Of a stretch of 64,000 nucleotides of DNA, positions 58,662-64,000 are shown piece by piece. The position numbers and the translations under genes are program-made. The notes below the pieces were generated by a model. It saw only the letters and a list, made by a program, of their open reading frames with translations. It did no database searches and was not told the origin of the DNA. Source of the stretch: RGIG8709 sp045575975 (GTDB lineage: Bacteria; Bacillota; Clostridia; Monoglobales; Monoglobaceae). The DNA lies in the NCBI GenBank assembly GCA_045575975.1, contig JAZNFO010000034.1, forward strand, positions 1-64,000, written 5' to 3'. Numbering within the stretch: position 1 is the first letter of the stretch; each line of letters starts with the position of its first letter.

Positions 58662-58933
58662 TGTATTTAATAAAACCTACCACAAAGTTTCAAAAAGATT
58701 TAAAAAGAATTGAAAAAAGGGGATATAATATTTCTCTTTTAACCGATGTAATCAGGAAGCTTGCAAATGGAGAAAAGCTTCCCGAAAGCAACAGAGACCA
58801 TAGTTTATCAGGGGAATTTTCAGGATGCAGAGAATGTCATATTGAACCTGATTGGCTATTGATATATGAAATTTCAGAAAATGAACTGATTTTATATCTA
58901 ACCCGAACAGGTACACATAGTGATTTGTTTTAG
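58661..58933 (+). CDS. YafQ family toxin (TA pair 3)
   Basis: 90 aa. Catalytic residues RDHSL, ECHIEPDWLLIYE and THSDLF all present. It ends 28 nt before a GTAG REP and a bidirectional terminator. Predicted ribosome-dependent mRNA interferase. Clearly diverged from the other two toxins, so the three pairs are unlikely to be recent tandem copies. Confidence 0.92.
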   Translation: MYLIKPTTKFQKDLKRIEKRGYNISLLTDVIRKLANGEKLPESNRDHSLSGEFSGCRECHIEPDWLLIYEISENELILYLTRTGTHSDLF

Positions 58934-58961
58934 ACTTATTCATACTATAAAATTAAAAATC

Positions 58962-58988
58962 GTAGGGGATGGCGTCCCCGACATCCCG
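58962..58988 (+). repeat. GTAG REP after TA pair 3
   Basis: GTAG (58962-58965) followed by GGGATG...CATCCC. Same 5'-GTAG plus hairpin plan as the REPs in and around the RAYT gene. Confidence 0.75.
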
Positions 58989-58993
58989 AAATA

Positions 58994-59023
58994 AAAAGAC
59001 AAGTGGATATCCACTTGTCTTTT
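58994..59023. terminator. Bidirectional terminator TA pair 3 / sipL
   Basis: AAAAGACAAGTGGAT and ATCCACTTGTCTTTT, a perfect 15-bp palindrome with A/T tails, between convergent genes. Confidence 0.9.
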
Positions 59024-59027
59024 CTTG

Positions 59028-60584
59028 TTACATAATAATTTTTATCTTCTCCCCGCATTTAAATGGCATATCCAGATTATTCGGTGCAAGGTCATTATCG
59101 TATGCAATTTTGTCGGGAGAAATATGATATTTCTTTGCAATATTCCAAAGGGTGTCTCCTGCTTTGGTGAAATATATAACAAGCTCGGGAAGAGTCTCAG
59201 GCTTTTCGTCTGATTCCCCGATTTCTTCAATAAGCATTGTTTTATCAGCAGAAAGGCACTTAACGGAAAGTGCGGTTATAATTCTAAGCTCGATAAGTCT
59301 GTCGCCGGACAGGGTGTAGCTTATATGCTCGGGGGTAACCTTTGCCTCGCAGACTGCGTTTTCGCAGGCACAGGGCAGGTCAAAGCTATGGCAGAAATCA
59401 TATTCCTGCTGGCATCCTGCCACGGGAAGCTCAGGTGATGCGGTTATGTATAAAAGATTTGCTACTGCCTTTCCCTTAACCTGAATTTTCCCGTCTGAAA
59501 TACTGATGTCGCAAACCGCAGGAGTCAGGGAAATGTCGCAAACCTTTTTGATTTCAGGCAGATATTCAGGAACCTCAAAAATCTCTTTCTGGGGAAGCTG
59601 AACATAAAAGCTGTCTAAAAATCTTTCAACTGTGCAGGCTTTTTTTCTGATTTCAAGATTTTCCTTTTCGGAAAAAGCATCATCTATAACGGAAACCTCA
59701 GCAGTTTCAGAGGCTTTCAGGAAAACTCCCAAAAGGATTTCAACATCAAGAGAGGGGGTGTCCGAATTTATGATATTGCAGTTTATATTTTTTGTTATAA
59801 TATCGTGTTCTGTTTCAAATTTCTCTTTCAGCTCCGGGATTTCAAAAACTTCGGTAAAGGGAAGAGAAAATTCCAAAAATTCAACGGGACTTTCTTCGGG
59901 GTTTTCAGCACCGTAAAGAATGGAAAGCTTCATATCCCCTCTAAGCGTTGCTCTGCCGTCAAAGGTCTTAAGCTCGCAGGATGAGGGGTGAGCATCAATT
60001 TTTAAAATCTCTCCCGGCATAGGTTTTCCCTGGGGAATTGAAAGAGTTTCTCTCACAGTCATTTCACGGTCAAAATCCAAAGCTGCAGAAAGAATTTTAA
60101 GGGGTGTGCATCTTGTGCAAAGACAAGAATTATCATCAGAATCTGTAGCAACTTCAAGCTCTGTTTCCTCTGTAACCTTAATGCTTATTCCAAGATTGCA
60201 GACAGCGCTCAGCTTTCGGCTGTTAATAAGCTCACAGTTTGCGCTTTCGCACTCTGTCTCAACTAAAAGATGCATTCCGGATTTTGCCCCCGGCACTTCC
60301 TCTAAGTGGTTAAAATCAAAGCTGTGGTTAATACATTTTATTTTTCCGCAGAGGTCATCCTCAGGCAGATATAAAAGGTTAAGCTTAATCACTCCCCCAA
60401 TATAAACTCTGTCCTGCTGAATGGTTTTGTTTGTGATAAATGCCCTGGCACTCACTCTCAAAACCTTTAAAACATCAGGGCAAACATCAGGCACAATAAT
60501 ATCTGCCTGAGCAGTCTGCTTTAAATATTCCGAATATAAAATTTCGCTGGCCTTAACTTTCTCCTTGCAAAGATTTATTGACAT
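59028..60584 (-). CDS. sipL: SipL-type spore coat protein (DUF3794 plus LysM)
   Basis: 518 aa. Three DUF3794-like beta-rich repeats in the first 450 residues (for example ILYSEYLKQTAQADIIVPD, then DISISDGKIQVKGKAVANLLYI) and a C-terminal LysM domain (about 470-517, FTKAGDTLWNIAKKYHISPD). This is the layout of SipL, which binds SpoIVA and is needed to place the coat around the forespore in Clostridioides. AGAGGAG ribosome site. A SigE-like promoter lies upstream, in line with mother-cell expression. Confidence 0.88.
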   Translation of the reverse strand: MSINLCKEKVKASEILYSEYLKQTAQADIIVPDVCPDVLKVLRVSARAFITNKTIQQDRVYIGGVIKLNLLYLPEDDLCGKIKCINHSFDFNHLEEVPGAKSGMHLLVETECESANCELINSRKLSAVCNLGISIKVTEETELEVATDSDDNSCLCTRCTPLKILSAALDFDREMTVRETLSIPQGKPMPGEILKIDAHPSSCELKTFDGRATLRGDMKLSILYGAENPEESPVEFLEFSLPFTEVFEIPELKEKFETEHDIITKNINCNIINSDTPSLDVEILLGVFLKASETAEVSVIDDAFSEKENLEIRKKACTVERFLDSFYVQLPQKEIFEVPEYLPEIKKVCDISLTPAVCDISISDGKIQVKGKAVANLLYITASPELPVAGCQQEYDFCHSFDLPCACENAVCEAKVTPEHISYTLSGDRLIELRIITALSVKCLSADKTMLIEEIGESDEKPETLPELVIYFTKAGDTLWNIAKKYHISPDKIAYDNDLAPNNLDMPFKCGEKIKIIM

Positions 60585-60622
60585 AGTTATATCTCCTCTT
60601 AATCTTATTTTTTCTTGTAACC

Positions 60623-60652
60623 ATTCTATGATGAGAAAATTAAGTTTATTAC
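60623..60652 (-). promoter_or_regulatory. Possible SigE promoter of sipL
   Basis: On the - strand: GTAATAAA (60645-60652), 14 bp, CATAGAAT (60623-60630). The -10 and the 14-bp spacing fit SigE (CATACAAT type); the -35 is only a partial match. Confidence 0.5.
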
Positions 60653-61053
60653 TTTAAAAAAGCAGACAGGTCAAATTTGTCCGCAAAAAGAAGATATAAA
60701 AGAGCAAGACACAAAAGATTTGAATCGTCTCTTTCGGAGTCTGCAAAAAGAAAAATAAGTGAAGCAAGAAGAAGCTCTTCGGGACTTAAGATTCCGAAAA
60801 GCTTTTTTGTTTTCGGATTGTAAATGTTTTCGGGTAAAAATTTTTCCAAAAGGTTTTTCTCCCTTTTTTCACAGCAGGGGCATTTTTTTTCTTCCCTTTT
60901 TGGGGGTGTGCCGGTTTTTGATGCAGAGCTTTGATGAACGGGAGGCTTGTTATGTTGCACTCCCGGTGCGGGTTGCTGATGCTGATGCATATGGTTTTGA
61001 TACACCCTTGGTGCAGGTTGCTTTATGGTCTGGCTATCAGGTGCGTATCTCAT
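60649..61053 (-). CDS. Uncharacterised protein with C-terminal hydrophobic helices
   Basis: 134 aa, GGGGGAG upstream. The N-terminal 60 residues are rich in His, Gln and Pro, low complexity. CPCCEKREK (about 58-66) is a possible metal site. The C-terminal hydrophobic part FGILSPEELLLASLIFLFADSE and NLLCLALLYLLFAD forms two short helices. No family that I can name. It is the third gene of a three-gene run (61756 to 60649) upstream of sipL and may be spore related. Confidence 0.6.
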   Translation of the reverse strand: MRYAPDSQTIKQPAPRVYQNHMHQHQQPAPGVQHNKPPVHQSSASKTGTPPKREEKKCPCCEKREKNLLEKFLPENIYNPKTKKLFGILSPEELLLASLIFLFADSERDDSNLLCLALLYLLFADKFDLSAFLK

Positions 61054-61060
61054 ATAAATT

Positions 61061-61474
61061 TTAATCTCCCCCTTTCATAAATCCGCCAAATTCTTTGAAA
61101 ACAGAAGCATAGGACATAATTTTTATAAGGTTATCTATTTTTTCTTTTCTCTCATCCCGGAGGAAAGGCTTAAGACTTTGAAGAAGAGCAGTGCTTTCGC
61201 TTTTTTTTCCGCCTGATGCCGAAAGAAGCTTTTTGATTTTTGAAAGGGTTGCAAGGTCAAGGTCGAACCCTGAATTTTGCGGGGTTTTTTCCTCTTTTTT
61301 TTCTTCTTCACCTGTCATACCAAGGGATGAAAGAATGCCTGAAAGAGGGTTCTCTTCTTCACCGCTGTCACCCTGCAAAGCGGATATAATATCCGAAATC
61401 TGCTTTTGTCCGTCCTCTGTGGAAAGCATTTCGGAAAGCTTTTCAAAGCCCTGCTGAATATCTTTTTCCTCCAT
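61061..61474 (-). CDS. Uncharacterised helical protein, sipL neighbourhood
   Basis: 137 aa with GGAGG upstream. Acidic, helical. The C-terminal motif STALLQSLKPFLRDERKEKIDNLIKIM (shown here only as a region, about 92-118) is an amphipathic pattern that recurs in small Clostridia proteins of unknown role, and VFKEFGGFMKGGD ends it. Seven bases before the next gene on the same strand. Confidence 0.6.
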   Translation of the reverse strand: MEEKDIQQGFEKLSEMLSTEDGQKQISDIISALQGDSGEEENPLSGILSSLGMTGEEEKKEEKTPQNSGFDLDLATLSKIKKLLSASGGKKSESTALLQSLKPFLRDERKEKIDNLIKIMSYASVFKEFGGFMKGGD

Positions 61475-61486
61475 AAAAACCTCCTG

Positions 61487-61756
61487 CTATTTCTTTTTTA
61501 GTATTTCTGAAAGCTTATTGATAAGCTCAGGGTTTTTCGCAAGACCTTTCAGGAGTTCAGGGTTGCTTTTAAGCTCCTTGTCAAGGTCTCCTTGGGACAC
61601 ATTTTTTAGCTTTTCTTTGATGTCCCCCGATTCAAAATCACGGATAGCCTGTTCCATATTCTTTTTTTGTTCGGGAGTCAGCATATTTTCAATCATTGAA
61701 AATTTTTGTTTCAATACCTCGGTGTTCATTTTTGAAATCATATCACCAATATTCAT
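61487..61756 (-). CDS. Small helical protein, sipL neighbourhood
   Basis: 89 aa, AAGGAGA upstream. Residues 25-45 (MLTPEQKKNMEQAIRDFESG) and 60-87 (KELKSNPELLKGLAKNPELI) are amphipathic helices. First gene of the three-gene run. A SigE-like -10 (CATATAAT) lies on the - strand at 61776-61783. No family recognised. Confidence 0.6.
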   Translation of the reverse strand: MNIGDMISKMNTEVLKQKFSMIENMLTPEQKKNMEQAIRDFESGDIKEKLKNVSQGDLDKELKSNPELLKGLAKNPELINKLSEILKKK

Positions 61757-61800
61757 ATTAACATCTCCTTACCATATTATATGTAAACATATAATTTATG

Positions 61801-61829
61801 GTGACAAAAAGTTTTTTTTGTGCTAGAAT
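61801..61829 (+). promoter_or_regulatory. Promoter of phosphodiesterase gene
   Basis: GTGACA (61801-61806), a 17-bp spacer and TAGAAT (61824-61829). Confidence 0.55.
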
Positions 61830-61862
61830 AATTTTAGTTTGTTCGGCGGATACAAAATATAT

Positions 61863-61889
61863 GTAGGGGCAGGCGTCCGCGACTGCCCG
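61863..61889 (+). repeat. GTAG REP in phosphodiesterase leader
   Basis: GTAG (61863-61866) then GGGCAG-N10-CTGCCC, ending about 20 nt before the ATG at 61911 and so within the mRNA leader. Confidence 0.75.
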
Positions 61890-61910
61890 CACCAAAACGG
61901 AGGCAAAAAA

Positions 61911-62369
61911 ATGAAAGCACTTATATTCAGCGATTCCCACGGGAATGTTGGAGCTATGCAGAGAATAATTGAAAAGGAAAAAGACATAAGCTATATAATC
62001 CACGCAGGAGATGTTTTTTCGGATGTGAAGGAGCTTCAATTGCTTTATCCGAGGAAGAATTTTATTTATGTTATAGGCAACAACGATTATTTCGTGAAAG
62101 ATGAACCCTTTGAAAGATTTTTCGAGCTTTCCGGTGTGAAAATTTTCCTTACTCACGGTCACAGAGAGAATGTGAAATACGGAATTTATAAGCTTTATAT
62201 GACAGCTAAAGAAAAGGGGGCAAACCTTGTTATTTTCGGGCATACCCACAGAAAATTTATGGAAGAGGAAGAGGGAATATGTCTCTTTAATCCGGGCTGT
62301 GCATCTTCGTCCTATGGAATTTTAGAAATAAATAAGGGCAAAATTTCTCTTTCGCATATAAATATGTAG
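61911..62369 (+). CDS. YfcE/MJ0936-family metallophosphodiesterase
   Basis: 152 aa from ATG 61911 (GGAGG 8 nt upstream). Calcineurin-like core: IFSDSHGNVGAM, HAGDV, GNNDYF, LTHGHREN and VIFGHTHRKF, i.e. all five metal-binding blocks. Family members hydrolyse phosphodiesters in vitro; the natural substrate is unknown. In many Firmicutes it follows rph-rdgB; here it stands alone. Confidence 0.9.
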   Translation: MKALIFSDSHGNVGAMQRIIEKEKDISYIIHAGDVFSDVKELQLLYPRKNFIYVIGNNDYFVKDEPFERFFELSGVKIFLTHGHRENVKYGIYKLYMTAKEKGANLVIFGHTHRKFMEEEEGICLFNPGCASSSYGILEINKGKISLSHINM

Positions 62370-62410
62370 GAAAAACCCCTGATTATATGATAAAAATGAG
62401 CCAAAAACAG

Positions 62411-62439
62411 TTGACTTTTGGGGGAAAATGGCATATAAT
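62411..62439 (+). promoter_or_regulatory. Promoter of asd-dapA
   Basis: TTGACT (62411-62416), a 17-bp spacer and TATAAT (62434-62439), 50 nt before the asd start. Confidence 0.75.
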
Positions 62440-62488
62440 AAAAAGATAATTATAGAAGAGAATAAAAACTGATTCGGAGGTTTTGAAA

Positions 62489-63568
62489 TTGAAGAAATAT
62501 AAAGTTGGTATTATCGGTGCAACAGGTATGGTTGGTCAGAGATTTATAACTCTCACAGAAAATCATCCCTGGTTTGATTTGGTTGTTCTTGCAGCATCTC
62601 CAAGAAGTGCGGGAAAAACATATAAAGAAGTGGCAGAGTCCCGTTGGGCAATGAAAACACCTATGCCTGAAAAAGTTAAAGATATGGTTATTATGAACGC
62701 AACAGAGGATGTTGAAAAAATTGCATCAATGGTTGATTTCGTTTTCTGTGCAGTTGATATGAAGAAAGACGAAATAAAGGCACTTGAAGAAAAGTATGCA
62801 AAAGCAGAATGTCCTGTTATTTCAAATAACTCAGCACACAGACACACACCGGATGTTCCAATGATTATCCCTGAGGTTAATCCCGAACATATGGAAATTA
62901 TAAAAGAGCAGAAAAAGCGTCTTGGAACAAAGAAAGGTTTTATTGCGGTTAAGTCAAACTGTTCAATCCAGAGCTATGTTCCTGCACTTCACCCTCTTAT
63001 GGGCTATGGAGTGAAGAATGTCCTGGCTTGTACTTATCAGGCAATCTCAGGGGCGGGCAAAACCTTTGAAACATGGCCTGAAATGGTTGACAACCTTATT
63101 CCGTTTATCGGCGGTGAGGAAGAAAAGAGCGAAAAAGAACCTCTCAAGGTTTGGGGAAAAATTGACGGTGACAAAATTGTTGATGCGGCTTCTCCGTCTA
63201 TCACAACACAGTGTCTCCGTGTTCCTGTTTCTGACGGACACACAGCAGCAGTTTTCGTAAGCTTTGACAAAAAGCCGGAAATTGATGAAATCAAAAAAAC
63301 ATGGGCAGAATTTAAGGGAGAACCACAGCTTAAAAATCTTCCGTCTGCACCGAAGCAGTTTATAAACTATTTTGAAGAAGATAACCGTCCTCAGGCAAAG
63401 CTTGACAGAGATTTAGAAGGCGGAATGGCGGTTTCAGTTGGAAGACTTCGTGAAGACAGTCAGTTTGATTATAAATTTGTTTGCCTTTCACACAACACCT
63501 TAAGAGGTGCGGCAGGGGGAGCTGTTTTACTTGCAGAGCTTCTTGCGGCAAACGGATATTTTGATTAA
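62489..63568 (+). CDS. asd: Aspartate-semialdehyde dehydrogenase, archaeal/fungal type
   Basis: 359 aa from TTG 62489, which has CGGAGG 8 nt upstream; a TTG two codons earlier is too close. NADP loop KVGIIGATGMVGQRFI, the catalytic Cys in KSNCSIQSYVPAL (about 158), YQAISGAGKTFETWPEM and the base His in VSDGHTAAVFV. Reduces aspartyl phosphate to the semialdehyde, feeding lysine/diaminopimelate and threonine/methionine. Followed by dapA, the first lysine-branch enzyme. Confidence 0.95.
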   Translation: MKKYKVGIIGATGMVGQRFITLTENHPWFDLVVLAASPRSAGKTYKEVAESRWAMKTPMPEKVKDMVIMNATEDVEKIASMVDFVFCAVDMKKDEIKALEEKYAKAECPVISNNSAHRHTPDVPMIIPEVNPEHMEIIKEQKKRLGTKKGFIAVKSNCSIQSYVPALHPLMGYGVKNVLACTYQAISGAGKTFETWPEMVDNLIPFIGGEEEKSEKEPLKVWGKIDGDKIVDAASPSITTQCLRVPVSDGHTAAVFVSFDKKPEIDEIKKTWAEFKGEPQLKNLPSAPKQFINYFEEDNRPQAKLDRDLEGGMAVSVGRLREDSQFDYKFVCLSHNTLRGAAGGAVLLAELLAANGYFD

Positions 63569-63596
63569 TAAAAATTAAAAGGATAGGAGAGTTAAT

Positions 63597-64000
63597 ATGA
63601 AAAAAGCACCATTTACGGGTTCTGCGGTAGCCCTTATCACACCGTTTAACGAAAGCGGTGTTGACTATAAAAAGCTTGATGAATTAATTGAATTTCATAT
63701 TGCCAATAAAACAGATGCCATAGTTGTTTGCGGAACAACCGGCGAATGCAGCACAATGCCGGACGAGGAGCATTTGGGTGTTATAAAACACACGGTTGAA
63801 ACTGTTAAGGGAAGAGTTCCTGTTATTGCAGGAACAGGAAGCAACGATTCAAAGCATGGCATTCAACTTAGCAAGAGTGCAGAAGAAGCAGGCGCTGACG
63901 GACTTTTGGTTGTTACTCCTTACTATAACAAGACAACTCAGAAAGGCTTGAAGAAATATTTTGAGGATATTGCAAATGCGGTTAATATTCCCATTATTCT
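63597..64000 (+). CDS. dapA: 4-hydroxy-tetrahydrodipicolinate synthase, 3' end outside window
   Basis: At least 134 codons from ATG 63597, with AGGATAGGAG upstream, running off the window. GSAVALITPF, VVCGTTGECSTM (phosphate loop region; Thr-Thr), AGTGSNDSK and LLVVTPYYNKTTQKG (the Tyr of the catalytic triad). The Schiff-base Lys would lie beyond the window. Condenses aspartate semialdehyde with pyruvate. It forms an operon with asd (28-bp gap), supplying DAP for peptidoglycan and dipicolinate for spores. Confidence 0.94.
   Translation, partial: MKKAPFTGSAVALITPFNESGVDYKKLDELIEFHIANKTDAIVVCGTTGECSTMPDEEHLGVIKHTVETVKGRVPVIAGTGSNDSKHGIQLSKSAEEAGADGLLVVTPYYNKTTQKGLKKYFEDIANAVNIPII

Overview
The window looks like the chromosome of a spore-forming member of the Clostridia, probably an uncultured gut-type lineage. 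The evidence is the AT-rich sequence with strong purine-rich ribosome binding sites, frequent TTG and GTG starts, a SipL-type coat protein, SpoIID proteins, a WalR-type regulator, and Clostridia-style forms of PurL, PurO, Asd and RNase J. No rRNA, tRNA or CRISPR array was seen.

Layout. 1-5960: right part of a small tailed-phage-like cassette (holin, amidase, connector/stopper-like and putative ejection proteins). 6000-10056 (- strand): a membrane-anchored beta-propeller-like protein, rlmH, an orphan walR and an M23 peptidase whose promoter carries a good WalR box. 10135-20780: SpoIID-like protein, AAA ATPase, queA-tgt, yigZ, murA, a DinJ/YafQ toxin-antitoxin (TA) pair and topB. 20860-21535: a probable type III (RNA) TA locus whose toxin gene has an in-frame stop. 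21609-28166 (- strand): RNase J, two membrane proteins, a cytidylate-kinase-like protein and SpoIID. 28228-29424: rpsF-ssb-rpsR. 29423-32853: an IS200-like RAYT transposase behind cysK and pdxK, divergent from a truncated MocR/PdxR regulator. 32985-35341: a candidate structured RNA, a 36-aa ORF, dacF and a second DinJ/YafQ pair. 35595-43043: rpoB-rpoC. 43111-44325: an orphan Na+-pump decarboxylase beta subunit plus a 37-aa membrane protein. 44344-58202: a ZTP-riboswitch-controlled purine operon (purE, F, M, N, O, AICAR transformylase, glyA, purD, purL), then fhs. 58335-61783: a third DinJ/YafQ pair, sipL and three uncharacterised genes. 61801-64000: a phosphodiesterase, asd and the start of dapA.

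The most unusual content is non-coding. An approximately 162-bp foldback element (called A here) occurs eight times in the first 33 kb. All copies have the same orientation. Ends differ between copies but remain complementary, and the element usually sits on the last codons of an upstream gene. One copy has removed the C-terminus of the PLP-responsive regulator. A second repeat family consists of GTAG-headed REP hairpins. Two of these lie in frame inside the RAYT transposase gene, and a pair forms a REPIN. The type III TA locus (two matched pseudoknot units, terminator, broken toxin) is the clearest accessory system.

Functional links: the purine operon supplies glycine/serine one-carbon units (glyA) and formate activation (fhs) for the two formyl-transfer steps. 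PurH is replaced by separate PurO and AICAR transformylase, and the PurF homologue lacks its catalytic N-terminal cysteine. pdxK and cysK form a PLP-linked pair opposite the regulator gene. walR and its predicted peptidase target lie side by side. Coordinates and motifs were read by eye; family names come from recognised motifs, not from a search.
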